Positions 16,740 through 26,381 of a stretch of 64,000 bases of DNA are shown here, one piece after another. Both the position numbers and the translations under genes were made by a program. The stretch is taken from NCBI RefSeq assembly GCF_003367245.1, contig NZ_QRGR01000013.1, forward strand, positions 62,001-126,000, written 5' to 3'. How positions within the stretch are numbered: position 1 is the first letter of the stretch; every line of letters starts with the position of its first letter. This stretch comes from Pontibacter diazotrophicus (lineage in GTDB: Bacteria; Bacteroidota; Bacteroidia; Cytophagales; Hymenobacteraceae). The notes under the pieces are model-generated. The model was not told the origin of the DNA. It did not search any database and worked only from the letters and a program-made list of their open reading frames with translations.

Positions 16740-19604
16740 ATGCGCCTAATCTCTGTTACAAAACATCTGCTCTATACCCTCCTCCTGTTCATGGCTGTGC
16801 CTGCGCTTGCCCAGCATCCTGATGATGTGGCTGCGGTTCGGGAGAAGTTGCTGCAGGAGCGGCAGGAGATAAAACAGAAGCAAAACATAGATGCCGCCAC
16901 CAGAGCAAACAGGCTGCTGGAACTGGGTGAATGGCAGGCTGCGCAGCAACTGCTGGAAAGTGCCACACCTGATGCAGCCGTAAAGCTGGCAAAAGCCAGG
17001 CTGGCGATGCTGCAGAACGAATTTGAGCAGGCTGAGGTCCTCGTGCAGGAAGTGCTGAAAAAAAATCCGAAGCAAAGGCAGGCGCTTTTGCTGCAGAGCC
17101 ATTTGCAGATACAGGCCTGGGAGCTAAGCAAAGCTACGGCTACCGCCCGGCAGTTGCTGCAGGCAAACCCAAGAGACGAGGCAGCTGCTTTAACCGTAGG
17201 GCGCATCCTGATGCTGCAGAAAAAGTATGGCGAGGCGCTGGCCTGGGCACAGAAAGTGCAGGCCTGGAACCGCAACAATGCTGGCGCTTACCTGCTGGAG
17301 TCGGATGTGCATTTCTGGAACCAGAAACCGGAGCTGGCCGAAAAGCCGCTCATCACCAGCCTCACTTTAGACCCTTTTAATGCCGATGCCCGCTTTAATT
17401 ATGGCTATGCCATCTGGCGCCGGGTGGATGCCACGCAGCTAAACGACATGGCGGCCCAGTGGGAACTGGCGCTGGAACTGAACCCGCTGCATTACGTCAC
17501 ACACTGGCATTGGGGCAATGGCCATACCAACTTGACCTATGCCGATTATGCCCGGCCGGAGGATGAGGAGGTACGGGAGGCCCTGAATGAAGCAGACAGG
17601 CTTATCTCCGAAAACAGGTTGCAGGAGGCGCTGAAAGCGGCACAGGCAGTGCAGCAACAGTATCCGGCTTCCGTATTGCCAGCCATGTTGCGGGGTTCCA
17701 CCTATTACATGGCCTTCGATATGAACCGGCAGACCCGGCTCGACTCCGCACAAACTATTTTTCAGCGCATCCTCCAAAAGAAAAGCCATTACGGACCAGC
17801 ACACAATGCTTTAGCCGCTGTTATCAAACAAAAGCAGCTGACGTACCTGCACAACTACGACTCGCTGCAGCAGGTTGTGGTGCAGACAGTAATTGAGGAC
17901 CCGGTAAACTTTGCCAGGGTGTTTCCGGATGTGGCTTATTATCCCGGTAAAGAAGTGCAGCAAATGGTGTGGTCGCAGCTGTATGAGAGCATTGTGTATT
18001 TTCCGTTTCTGTCGAGGCAGCGCGAGAAGTTTGTGATACCGCCCCTGCACATAGACCTGGCTATCGCCATGAGTTCTCCCTACTTTAGGCAGGCAACTAC
18101 CTTCGATAACCGCCAATGGATGGACATCAGGGGAGTGGGCAGCGGTGCGGCAGCTATTGAGTACGTGGTGCGCGGCTCCTACCTGGAGCGGAACGTGGTG
18201 CTGCACGAGTATGTGCACCTGTTTCACCAGAGCGTATTCACCGACGCGGAGACACGTGCCGTGCGCCGCCTCTACCATCAGGCCATGGAGGAAGGCCGCA
18301 CCATAGACTACTATTCTGCCAACAACGAGCACGAGTACCTGGCACAGACGTACCCGGCTTACTTTGAGCCGGTAAAAGTGCATCCGCTTAACCATAAATC
18401 CATCAATACCACTGCCGACCTAAAAGCGAAAGACCCGGCGCTTTATACTTTTCTGGATGACCTGGTACAGCGGCAGCGGGCTTATTTGGCAGGTGATAAA
18501 AATGCCATGGCCAGCAATTGGGCTCAGGTTTATCTGAACCTGGCTGAGCAGGAGAAAGAGTTGCCGAAGGCCCTTGCGCTGCTCGATACTGCCCTTACGT
18601 ATGACGCGCAGTACCAGTCCGCTCTGATAGCCTATGCCAGCGTGAAACAGCAGCAAAAGGAGTATGCCGCAGCAGCAGACTGGCTGCACAAAGCGAAAGA
18701 CATCAATCCAGATTATGCTCCTGTCTATGTGGCGGAAGCCGCCTTACTAGAGGCACAAAAGCGGGCGGGGAAGCTAAACCCGCAGGAGGTACTTGCTGAC
18801 CAGGTTGCCCTCTATCAGAAAGCACTGGAACTGGAAAATGACTTGCTGCAGCGCGCCTACACGAATCAACAATTCCGGGAGCTGTACGAAAGTTACGCTA
18901 TGGTGCCTGAGGCCATCGTCACCGCTGAAGCCTATGTGCAACAGGCGCCCACCATCTCCACGTACCTCCGCGACCGCAGAGACGAGGCGCTTGCCTATGC
19001 CAGTTGGCTTAAAGGTACTAGCCAGCCGGCCCCCGACGCAGTGCAGGCACTGGCGCGCCTGGTGGCGCTGAAACCGCAGCATTATAGCCTGCGCAGACAA
19101 TATGCCGATGTACTGGCCGCGCAGGGTGACTATACAGCGGCTTACAACACATTGGAAGAGGCACAGCGCATCTTAGAGGCCTCTGGTGCCGCACGCCCCG
19201 ATTACATGGTCCGGATGGCGGACTATCAGCTACAGCTCGGAAATAAAGCGGCGGCAGAAGCATTGATGCAGCCGATACTGAGCCACAAAGTTAAACTGAA
19301 TGGGGAGCAGCATCTGTTAGCTGGTACACTCTCGGATTTAGGCATGATAGCGCAGGCAGAGGCAGTTTTGGGACAAAAGCCTGCCCCGGAGACAGTGTTG
19401 GAAACAGCCTGGCATCATTACGCCACAGGGCGCCTGCTGGAGGCCAAGCAAAAGAACCGAAAAGCCATCAAGTCTTTTGAAGCATCCCTGCAGGCAAATC
19501 CGTACAATGCGCAGGTGCGCCGGCGACTGGTACAGCTGCTGGAAAAGCAGGGGAAGGAAAGGCAGGCCAGGCAGGTCCGGATGGCAGGGGAGAAGCTGGT
19601 ATAG
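16740..19604 (+). CDS. Exported TPR protein with embedded HExxH..E metallopeptidase-like domain
   Basis: A 954-residue protein with a signal peptide (cleavage near ALAQ). Residues about 30-385 and 610-950 are tetratricopeptide repeats rich in Ala, Leu and Gln. Between them lies a distinct domain with HEYVH at residues 489-493 and NEHEYLAQTYPAYF, whose Glu 532 is about 39 residues downstream. This spacing is that of a gluzincin zinc peptidase (HExxH plus Glu). The block around the Glu, followed by a DPALYTFLDDL segment, recalls metalloprotease families related to the anthrax lethal factor fold, but that is inference. The gene stands upstream of the histidine-phosphatase lipoprotein gene (gap 42 bases). 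Confidence 0.82.
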   Translation: MRLISVTKHLLYTLLLFMAVPALAQHPDDVAAVREKLLQERQEIKQKQNIDAATRANRLLELGEWQAAQQLLESATPDAAVKLAKARLAMLQNEFEQAEVLVQEVLKKNPKQRQALLLQSHLQIQAWELSKATATARQLLQANPRDEAAALTVGRILMLQKKYGEALAWAQKVQAWNRNNAGAYLLESDVHFWNQKPELAEKPLITSLTLDPFNADARFNYGYAIWRRVDATQLNDMAAQWELALELNPLHYVTHWHWGNGHTNLTYADYARPEDEEVREALNEADRLISENRLQEALKAAQAVQQQYPASVLPAMLRGSTYYMAFDMNRQTRLDSAQTIFQRILQKKSHYGPAHNALAAVIKQKQLTYLHNYDSLQQVVVQTVIEDPVNFARVFPDVAYYPGKEVQQMVWSQLYESIVYFPFLSRQREKFVIPPLHIDLAIAMSSPYFRQATTFDNRQWMDIRGVGSGAAAIEYVVRGSYLERNVVLHEYVHLFHQSVFTDAETRAVRRLYHQAMEEGRTIDYYSANNEHEYLAQTYPAYFEPVKVHPLNHKSINTTADLKAKDPALYTFLDDLVQRQRAYLAGDKNAMASNWAQVYLNLAEQEKELPKALALLDTALTYDAQYQSALIAYASVKQQQKEYAAAADWLHKAKDINPDYAPVYVAEAALLEAQKRAGKLNPQEVLADQVALYQKALELENDLLQRAYTNQQFRELYESYAMVPEAIVTAEAYVQQAPTISTYLRDRRDEALAYASWLKGTSQPAPDAVQALARLVALKPQHYSLRRQYADVLAAQGDYTAAYNTLEEAQRILEASGAARPDYMVRMADYQLQLGNKAAAEALMQPILSHKVKLNGEQHLLAGTLSDLGMIAQAEAVLGQKPAPETVLETAWHHYATGRLLEAKQKNRKAIKSFEASLQANPYNAQVRRRLVQLLEKQGKERQARQVRMAGEKLV

Positions 19605-19646
19605 CGACAAATACAGCACCACAACGTTTTAAACCATAAACCACTC

Positions 19647-20201
19647 ATGAAGTTAACCACCCTCTTACCATTGTGCCTGCTGCTCCTGGTGTTCAGCCTG
19701 GGGGCCTGCCGTAGCAACACCACTACCACTGAGGCAGCTGCAACAGCGCCAACTGTAGTGTACCTGGTGCGCCATGCCGAGAAGGCTACCGCTGACCCTG
19801 CAAACGAAGACCCGGACCTGACCCCAGCCGGAGTGACGCGGGCAGAAGCCCTGCGTGCGCTGTTGGAGGAAGAGCAGGTAGATGCGCTTTACGCCACCAA
19901 ATACCTCCGGACTATAAACACACTGAAGCCTTTGGCAGATACACGCCAGCTGAACATACGGCAGTATGAGGCGCATGACTTTAATACCCTGAAGCAGCAG
20001 ATCCTGCAAAACCATCGGGGGGAGACCGTGGTAATTGCCGGGCATTCTAACACTGTTTTACCCATTCTGGAGGCCTTTGGAGTAGAACGCCCCGTGGCTG
20101 ACATACCAGACAATACCTATGACTATCTCTTTAAATTGACTGTGGCCCCCAGCGGCACAGCTTTTGTAGAAGTCAGCCAGTTTGGGAACCCAAGCCGCTA
20201 A
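19647..20201 (+). CDS. Histidine-phosphatase-family lipoprotein
   Basis: A 184-residue lipoprotein (lipobox LGAC, Cys 21). The phosphoryl-accepting histidine is in YLVRHAEKA and the second histidine in VVIAGHSNTVLP, with LTPAGVTRAEAL between them, as in the phosphoglycerate-mutase-like superfamily. The Arg of YLRTINTLKPL is where SixA-like proteins carry their phosphate-binding arginine. It is likely anchored in the periplasm. The stop codon is the first part of the terminator palindrome. Confidence 0.88.
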   Translation: MKLTTLLPLCLLLLVFSLGACRSNTTTTEAAATAPTVVYLVRHAEKATADPANEDPDLTPAGVTRAEALRALLEEEQVDALYATKYLRTINTLKPLADTRQLNIRQYEAHDFNTLKQQILQNHRGETVVIAGHSNTVLPILEAFGVERPVADIPDNTYDYLFKLTVAPSGTAFVEVSQFGNPSR

Positions 20202-20244
20202 AATCCAAAGCCCCTGCAATGGTTGTTGCAGGGGCTTTGGATTT
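20201..20244. terminator. Bidirectional terminator palindrome
   Basis: Perfect 19-bp arms (20201-20219 and 20226-20244) with a 6-base loop. The left arm begins with the last base of the phosphatase stop codon. Confidence 0.9.
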
Positions 20245-20343
20245 GGGGGTAAATAGCAGCCAGTATCATTTGTAGCGGATTATAAGCAGATGTTACGCCG
20301 GTAGCCCCAGCTCAGGTGCTCTGCACGCATTGGTTATAAAATG

Positions 20344-20883
20344 TCACGCGTCCTCAACCTGCTCCAGGTATCTTTGCTGTATAGTGCTTTCACCGGTTTT
20401 AGATGACTTTTTAATGACAGACAGGCTCCCGCTCGTTTCCAGAATAATGGCCTCTACCTGGTCCATATTCTCCAGTTTCTTGTCTCTTGCAGCTGCGAGC
20501 ATTTCAGTTTTCCGTATCCGTTGCTTTTTCATTGCCCGCTCCAGAAACCTGCCCTGGTAGTACAGCAAAGTGGGGCTGCCTGTCACAAAGTTGGCAAATT
20601 TCTCTGACCTCGTCTCCAGCCAGGTTACAACGTACTGCAGGCTCACGAGCAGCACAAACGTGACCAGCGACTCTGCCAGCGAAACCTGCTTTGCCGTAAG
20701 AATGCGGCCAAATGCCGAGCCCATTGCTATGGTGATAATAAAGTCGAAGGCGTTCATGCTCAGCAGTGTCCGCTTGCCGGATATCCGCAGCACGAGAACA
20801 ATGCCTATGTAAGTGAGGGTGCCAACTACCAGTATGCGCAGAAGCGGTTCATACCCGTTCCATAAAATTACTACGTCATCCAT
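20344..20883 (-). CDS. DUF421 (YetF-like) membrane protein
   Basis: A 179-residue protein with three N-terminal membrane helices followed by a soluble domain. GKRTLLSMNAFDFIITIAMG and TGSPTLLYYQGRFLERAMKK are the hallmark segments of the DUF421/YetF family, whose function is poorly known. It overlaps the upstream ion-channel gene by eight bases and is surely cotranscribed with it. Confidence 0.9.
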   Translation of the reverse strand: MDDVVILWNGYEPLLRILVVGTLTYIGIVLVLRISGKRTLLSMNAFDFIITIAMGSAFGRILTAKQVSLAESLVTFVLLVSLQYVVTWLETRSEKFANFVTGSPTLLYYQGRFLERAMKKQRIRKTEMLAAARDKKLENMDQVEAIILETSGSLSVIKKSSKTGESTIQQRYLEQVEDA

Positions 20884-21889
20884 TCTGATCTTCTTTTATT
20901 GGGGGCCAGTACCAGGCGCCGTTTTGTATCACGCCATTGAGAATCTTTCTTCTGTCTTGTATCTCTTCGAGCTTTTTATAAAATGCCGCATCGTCTACTG
21001 TAGGTACTCCTTTTTCTCTGAGTTTCGACAAGTCTGGTAACGGAGGCACATCATCAGATGGTTCGATGAATGCCCCATGCAGCGTGTCAAGAAAAGTTTT
21101 TGTTGAGTGTCTCGTGGCCTTCAGTATCGTTCCTGCCGGATGGTGTTTCTCTGGAACGCCGTACTGTATGATCGTAAGCGCCTCATCCAGAATAGTCAGG
21201 GCGATAGCATTCGCTTTTTGTGGATTGGCCGCATGGTAATAGTGCAAAATAGGGTATGCCATGTGCTTTTCGGACAGGGTGGAGAGCGTGTTTGAAAGAG
21301 AAGACAGCTGTAGCTCGATATCTCCAAAGTCATCTCCTGTCCATTGGGCGGTTACGAATTCCTCAGGGCTTTTTCCTATACTGGTTACCGAACTCGAAAA
21401 AGCCCGTTTAGCCACTACTGCTGAGAGCACCTGCAGGATGTATGTAACAGAAAGCGTGACCATGCCCATGCCTCCAAACGCAACGAGGGCACTGAGAAGC
21501 CGCCAGGCATCAGAAGTAGGAACATAATCCCCGTTGCCAACTGTAAACATTATATAGGCAACATACCAGATATGGCCGAGAAAACTCGGTATAGCTTGGG
21601 TATTTGGGTTTTTGATGGAGGAAGAGTCGGCGTAAAAAATCAGCGCCCATCCCAGCAGTATCATCAGGATCCAGACTGACACGGTTGTTATCAGAATGAT
21701 CGGACCAGAAAGGCTCAGCTTGTGGTGCTTTTTGGTGCCAACAATGCCGCGCATCACCTTCCAGATAACGGTGGTGAGGCGGCCGGTTAAAGGAGCAGAC
21801 TGGCCATCTATCCATATAGTTGTCCATAGGCCTTCAATAAAGGCCCACGTTGTGAGGAGGATGCCGCTGATTAAGTAAAAGTAGTTCAT
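20876..21889 (-). CDS. Two-transmembrane potassium channel-like protein
   Basis: A 337-residue protein with an N-terminal membrane segment, then a pore module: helix at about residues 62-87, selectivity filter TVGNGD at 116-121, and inner helix at about 132-155. The filter differs from the common TVGYGD by Asn in place of Tyr. The C-terminal 180 residues are soluble and unrecognised, without the usual RCK/TrkA-N glycine motif. It is translationally linked to the DUF421 gene. Confidence 0.85.
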   Translation of the reverse strand: MNYFYLISGILLTTWAFIEGLWTTIWIDGQSAPLTGRLTTVIWKVMRGIVGTKKHHKLSLSGPIILITTVSVWILMILLGWALIFYADSSSIKNPNTQAIPSFLGHIWYVAYIMFTVGNGDYVPTSDAWRLLSALVAFGGMGMVTLSVTYILQVLSAVVAKRAFSSSVTSIGKSPEEFVTAQWTGDDFGDIELQLSSLSNTLSTLSEKHMAYPILHYYHAANPQKANAIALTILDEALTIIQYGVPEKHHPAGTILKATRHSTKTFLDTLHGAFIEPSDDVPPLPDLSKLREKGVPTVDDAAFYKKLEEIQDRRKILNGVIQNGAWYWPPIKEDQNG

Positions 21890-22179
21890 GTAATGTGTCG
21901 ATAATGGGCAAAGGGAGTAGCCTTGGTAAGGCTTGATGCCTCTACGGTTTTACTTGCTGCGCTTGCATACCCCCCTGGCGTTCCCGCTGTTTACTCAAGC
22001 CGTTAACTGGCCCTAAGCCCTTCGCTTACCAGCCCTGTGCCTCCAGCAGAAGGTGTGGGTGGTGAACTTCCTTAAGCATTTACTATTTCCTGCATCTCAG
22101 GGTTGCCTGCCTTGCGCGAGGCTGGTGACGTATGCCGTGTTGATTGGATAGCAGGTTTGGGTTAACCAGGAGAAAGATT

Positions 22180-22620
22180 TTACCGGGCCACCACCTGCGT
22201 GTGTGCCAGTCTGTCGTGGAAAGTGCGGCGGATAGTAGAAGGGGATGCTGTTAAATATTGCTTTAATAGCAAAACAGGTGTAATGGGTTTGAGGAAATAA
22301 CGAAGAGTGGCTGCTTTAAAGTTAATGCGCTCATTTGTAGTAGTGGTTACCCGCAGGTGCAGGAGGTATTTGCCTAAGGTGGCCTGACAGGGGCAGGTCT
22401 CGGTACCGGCAAAATACAGCCAGCCCAGCAGCAGGTGCAGCAGGCGTTCGGGTTTCAGCAAGAACGCTTCGTCATTGCTGCTAAACGTCATGAAATCGGC
22501 TATACCTATCAGCGTCAGGATAAGCAAAACATCAAGTGAAAAGGCCGCTAACCTTGTCCACAGACTTGCTGACTCCGTCTTTTTATCTTGTTGGGTATAA
22601 GTAAACTGCATCACATACAA
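22180..22620 (-). CDS. RDD-family membrane protein (copy 1)
   Basis: A 146-residue protein with RDD-family hallmarks: TRLAAFSLDVLLILTLIG (Arg and Asp at the first helix), ATLGKYLLHLRV and FHDRLAHTQVV. The RDD family is a set of small membrane proteins of largely unknown role. An ATG three codons downstream (22611) is an equal candidate start. A related gene lies 293 bases upstream on the same strand. Confidence 0.85.
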   Translation of the reverse strand: MYVMQFTYTQQDKKTESASLWTRLAAFSLDVLLILTLIGIADFMTFSSNDEAFLLKPERLLHLLLGWLYFAGTETCPCQATLGKYLLHLRVTTTTNERINFKAATLRYFLKPITPVLLLKQYLTASPSTIRRTFHDRLAHTQVVAR

Positions 22621-22666
22621 TGTCGGATAAATGAGCTCTGACCGACATTATACTTAGCTGACTAAA

Positions 22667-22674
22667 CAAAGTTA
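22667..22674 (-). promoter_or_regulatory. Candidate -7 element for RDD copy 1
   Basis: The minus strand reads TAACTTTG, a TAnnTTTG match 46 bases before the start codon, with no clear -33. Confidence 0.35.
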
Positions 22675-22913
22675 CAGTAATGCGCTTAATTTAATTAAAT
22701 ATTTTCTTGTTTTGAGTATATAGGTATATCTGGTTTAATAATAGGTCAACATACTATTCTTAGAGTAGCGCGTATGCATGCTTCTAAAATAATCCTAAAG
22801 GCTACAAATAGAGTTGCAGAAAAGTATCTGGCAGCTGCTATCATTTATTCCGTAGCCTTGGCTGTGCTTCCTTCGCAAGGCGCCAGAAGTCTTATCGAGA
22901 TCAAAGATTAAAT

Positions 22914-23387
22914 TCAGACATGCTCTTGTTGCGCAGGGTGCTTCAGCACAAGAGTTTTTGCTAATATGTCGTGCAGGGCCTGGCGGCGTTCTGTAAAGGC
23001 GGCCATTATATACCCGAAGAGCAGGATAAGCCCCGATAGCAGCCTCCCAAAAAAGCGGCCGGTGGCACGGGAAAAAGAGATAGCATATCCTTCTGTATCC
23101 GTCACAAAAATGCCCATCGCCTGTTTACCTGGTGTGGCCTGGTAGGAGGAGCTTTCAAAACCAGCATAGTATAACCAGCCCATCACGATGCTGATGAAGT
23201 TCATCTTCAGGCGGGCTTCATAGTCATGGATATCCGGGACAAGTGGCAGCCCGATCGCCGTAAGCACCAGCGCAGAAAGAATCGATAGCAGAATCCAGTC
23301 AATCAAAAAAGCTACCAGGCGTATACTGAATTTAGCATAAGCCAGGTGAATAGGGTTTCTGTCTTCTTCCTGCGTGTAAAATTCCAT
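22914..23387 (-). CDS. RDD-family membrane protein (copy 2)
   Basis: A 157-residue RDD protein: SIRLVAFLIDWILLSIL, ATPGKQAMGIFVTDTEG and LHDILAKTLVL correspond to the same three motifs as in the neighbouring gene. It has three to four membrane helices. Function unknown. Confidence 0.87.
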   Translation of the reverse strand: MEFYTQEEDRNPIHLAYAKFSIRLVAFLIDWILLSILSALVLTAIGLPLVPDIHDYEARLKMNFISIVMGWLYYAGFESSSYQATPGKQAMGIFVTDTEGYAISFSRATGRFFGRLLSGLILLFGYIMAAFTERRQALHDILAKTLVLKHPAQQEHV

Positions 23388-23443
23388 CTGTTAAAATAGG
23401 CTTTACAGCTATAATACGACATACCGGGCACTTGTACAAAAAA

Positions 23444-23473
23444 AAGCTACCCGGCACATGCGCCAGGTAGCTT
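23444..23473 (-). terminator. Intrinsic terminator for the cytochrome c gene
   Basis: Twelve-base arms (23444-23455 and 23462-23473) pair with one G-U on the minus strand, loop six bases, followed by a long U tract in that direction. Confidence 0.85.
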
Positions 23474-23500
23474 CTCAGACTGTCTTACATTCTCGTTGAT

Positions 23501-24478
23501 TTATGATTTAGCGGGAGGTGTAAAGCGCTCCATCTTATTCTTGACAGGTTCTACGGTCTTCAGGTATTTGTATATGGCGCGGAGATCTTCTTCTTTCATG
23601 CCGGCATACATGCTCCAGGGCATGATGGTGTTTGACCCGCCAGGAGCTACTGTGGCAGGGTTTTCATGCATTTTAAAGCGTTGCACAAAAGCGTCCTCTG
23701 TCCAGTTGCCAATACCGGTCTCCTTGTCCGGAGTGATGTTGGCAGAGCGCAGGGTGCCGCCATCCGGCGTAGGGAACTCCGTGCCACCAGCTAAAAGCAT
23801 TCCTTCTTTATCCCGTGGTGTGTGGCAGTCGTTGCAGGAGGCAATGGTGAGGAGATATTCGCCTTTTGACACCTCATCGTTCAGGGCTGCCTTTTGTAGC
23901 AGGGATGGGGTGTCGTTAGACGGCATGGTGCGCAGTACAAGATTTACAGGGAAGTCTGGGTCTGACTTTGGCACTTTGTGTTTGATTGGCGCTAAGGTGC
24001 GGATGTACGCAATCACAGCGTAGGCGTCTTCTGTCGTCATCTGGCTGTAGGCTTTGTATGGCATCACCGGAAATAGCGGATCACCGTCTTTGTTCACCCC
24101 TCTTGTCATCGCGCGGTAAATCTCGCCGTCTGTCCAGTTGCCTATCCCGGTTTCTTTATCTGAAGTGATGTTCCGGGCGTAAAACGTACCGGGAAACCCC
24201 AGGGAGTGGTCAAACTTGTCTCCACCTTTGCCTTCGGTGCCTTTTAGCATAGGGCCAGAGAAGCGAGAGAAGTCGCGGGTAGAGTGGCAATCGATGCAAA
24301 TGGCTACGTGATTGGCAATATATTCTCCGCGTTCAACCAATGCAGGTGTCTTTTCAATTGTCATGACAGGGGCGGCATCCACGTTCGGGAAGGCGTACTG
24401 CAGATAAATGATGCCGGCGATAGCAACTGCCACCAGTGCAACTACTACGTATCCGGTAATTTTTAATGCCTTTTTCAT
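23501..24478 (-). CDS. Membrane-anchored di-haem cytochrome c
   Basis: A 325-residue protein with one N-terminal membrane anchor (residues 8-28) and two c-type haem sites, CIDCH at 61-65 and CNDCH at 215-219. Methionine ligands are likely in PLFPVMPYKAY and NTIMPWSMYAGM. Two homologous cytochrome domains in tandem, each with a DKETGIGNWT segment, show internal duplication. It should carry electrons in the periplasm, for example from a dehydrogenase; no partner is adjacent. Confidence 0.93.
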   Translation of the reverse strand: MKKALKITGYVVVALVAVAIAGIIYLQYAFPNVDAAPVMTIEKTPALVERGEYIANHVAICIDCHSTRDFSRFSGPMLKGTEGKGGDKFDHSLGFPGTFYARNITSDKETGIGNWTDGEIYRAMTRGVNKDGDPLFPVMPYKAYSQMTTEDAYAVIAYIRTLAPIKHKVPKSDPDFPVNLVLRTMPSNDTPSLLQKAALNDEVSKGEYLLTIASCNDCHTPRDKEGMLLAGGTEFPTPDGGTLRSANITPDKETGIGNWTEDAFVQRFKMHENPATVAPGGSNTIMPWSMYAGMKEEDLRAIYKYLKTVEPVKNKMERFTPPAKS

Positions 24479-24634
24479 AATTTTTTCAGATAATATTAAG
24501 TTCTGAAGCGCGTTATTACTGAGATATAAAAATTAGGTAAATATCAATTTTAAATATGATTATATCAAAGATGTATTTTGTATTATCTATATAATTTTAG
24601 TAGGTAACATTTTTGAATTGGCAGACAGCATAAA

Positions 24635-24666
24635 AAAAGCCGCAGACAAATTTGTCTGCGGCTTTT
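24635..24666 (-). terminator. Perfect 32-base terminator palindrome
   Basis: AAAAGCCGCAGACAAA (24635-24650) is followed directly by its exact complement (24651-24666). It ends the M16 operon. Confidence 0.88.
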
Positions 24667-24691
24667 CTGAAGGTTAAGGGCTGTCCCTTAG

Positions 24692-26353
24692 TTATTTAAA
24701 GGTGTCTTTGCTGTCTACAATTCTAACATCCGTTATATTTAAATTGTAGTTGGCAATCGCCTCATCCTCTGCCAGCACCTCCTGTGGCAGGCCTTCTCTA
24801 ACTAAATTCGAATAGCTCATCGGGGATGGTGTGTTGTTCAGCAGGGCTTGCTGCAGTGGCTCTGCCTCGCTGTCGTCTGTTACAATGGTAATGTAGAGGT
24901 TGTCAGTGCCCCAGTATTTCTTCACGGCATTATTCACGTCTTCCACTGTCAGGTTGGCCAGCAGCCTGTCCATTTCCTCAATATAGTCCTGGCGACCATA
25001 GAAGCGGGAGTCCATCAGGAAGCCCAGTTGCTTTTCAGTGGTCTGTATGTAAAGCTTCATGTAAGAGCGAAGGAATTTGCGCGTCAGTTCAAAATCCTCC
25101 TGCGTCATCCCGTTCTGCATCAGATTGTCTACTTCACGCATTGCCAGGCGCAGGGCAAAGTGCGCGTGCCCTACGTTAATGTCGCTTAGCTCCGCATACT
25201 GCTGCTGCAGGCCTTCCGCAATCTGCACCGGCCGAATCCAGAGGGCGTGGTAGTTAGCAGTGCGCGGCACACCCGGGTTTGGCAACTGATAGCTCCCGCC
25301 CTGGTCATACCACTCTATGTAGGAGTAGTCGCCGTAGTTCATGGAGCGGGTCGTACGGATTTTATCATATAGTTTGCCGTAGCTCTTGCGGTGCTCCCCC
25401 AAATAGGAGTTGGCGACCATTAGGGCAGCAAAGTCGTCAGCGGAGCGTGTTACAGGCATCGGCCTGCCCGTGAAAATGGCAGAGCCGAGCGCATCATCTT
25501 TTCTTATAATTTCTACCTGCACCCCATTCGGTGTGTTGGGCTCACCTGCTACCGGTATGTTTGGCCTCACATCAGGCAGTTGCGCTACATCGCTCTTCAG
25601 CTGGTTCAGGAAGGCATCGCTGTAGTTGCCGGCAATGCCAATCAGCACATTGTTTTGCGTAAAGTAGTTGCGCCAGTGATTCTTCACGTCTTCCAGTGTA
25701 ATATTCGGAACGCTCGCCGAGGTGCCTTCCACCACATGCTGGTAATTGGTGCCCCGGAACAGCAGGTCTTCCAGCGCTTTCTTGCTATACTCTTCGTCTG
25801 AAGAGGCCCGGATAACCTCGTCCACAAAATTCTGCTGATTTGATTTAACCCGTTTAAAATCCTCTTCCGCAAAAGCCGGGTTCAGCAGCAGGCCGCGCAC
25901 AATCGGGTAGAACTCGTTCAGGAAGTCCTGGTGCACGGCAAAGGTGAAGGTGGTCACCTCTTTGTCTACGTTCACGCCATATTCGGCTGCCCACGGAAAG
26001 ATTTTGTCTTTGATTTGCGACACCGTCATGTCCTGCGTGCCGGACTCTGTTATCATCTCTGCAGTGGTAAAGGTCAGGCCTTCTTTGCCTTCGGGGTCCG
26101 TCATAGAACCGTTCTTGAACATCAGTTTGATGATGACTTTGTTCGACTCCGGCTGCTTCAACTCCACTACTTTGCCCGGGCCAAATGCCTGGCTGGCATC
26201 ATAGGGAGCGGCAGTGTTCGCTGTATTGGCCGTAGTGGTGGTAGTTTGTGTATCTGTTTGCTGTGATGCCTGTGGCTGCTGGGCACACGAGGCAGCCGCA
26301 AGGGCAACAGGCAGTATATAGGCAGCTATTTTTTTCATGCTCATGTTCTTCAT
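24692..26353 (-). CDS. M16 peptidase-family lipoprotein lacking the active site
   Basis: A 553-residue lipoprotein (lipobox AASC) with M16 domains. The segment where HxxEH should stand reads GLTFTTAEMITESG, so this is the non-catalytic partner of the heterodimeric M16B type. It follows the catalytic-subunit gene by 28 bases. The pair should form a clam-shell peptidase in the periplasm for degrading exported peptides. Confidence 0.9.
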   Translation of the reverse strand: MKNMSMKKIAAYILPVALAAASCAQQPQASQQTDTQTTTTTANTANTAAPYDASQAFGPGKVVELKQPESNKVIIKLMFKNGSMTDPEGKEGLTFTTAEMITESGTQDMTVSQIKDKIFPWAAEYGVNVDKEVTTFTFAVHQDFLNEFYPIVRGLLLNPAFAEEDFKRVKSNQQNFVDEVIRASSDEEYSKKALEDLLFRGTNYQHVVEGTSASVPNITLEDVKNHWRNYFTQNNVLIGIAGNYSDAFLNQLKSDVAQLPDVRPNIPVAGEPNTPNGVQVEIIRKDDALGSAIFTGRPMPVTRSADDFAALMVANSYLGEHRKSYGKLYDKIRTTRSMNYGDYSYIEWYDQGGSYQLPNPGVPRTANYHALWIRPVQIAEGLQQQYAELSDINVGHAHFALRLAMREVDNLMQNGMTQEDFELTRKFLRSYMKLYIQTTEKQLGFLMDSRFYGRQDYIEEMDRLLANLTVEDVNNAVKKYWGTDNLYITIVTDDSEAEPLQQALLNNTPSPMSYSNLVREGLPQEVLAEDEAIANYNLNITDVRIVDSKDTFK

Positions 26354-26381
26354 GTCTTTGTAAATGGGTTAAGACGCAGCT

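Noticed and set aside
17811..18395. Minus-strand frames opposite the TPR protein
   Set aside because: Shadows of a GC-rich gene; the plus-strand frame has a signal peptide and TPR motifs.
21890..22179. A small RNA or riboswitch in the gap before RDD copy 1
   Set aside because: Only a short GCCTT/AAGGC hairpin was found; no conserved aptamer pattern or promoter-terminator pair.
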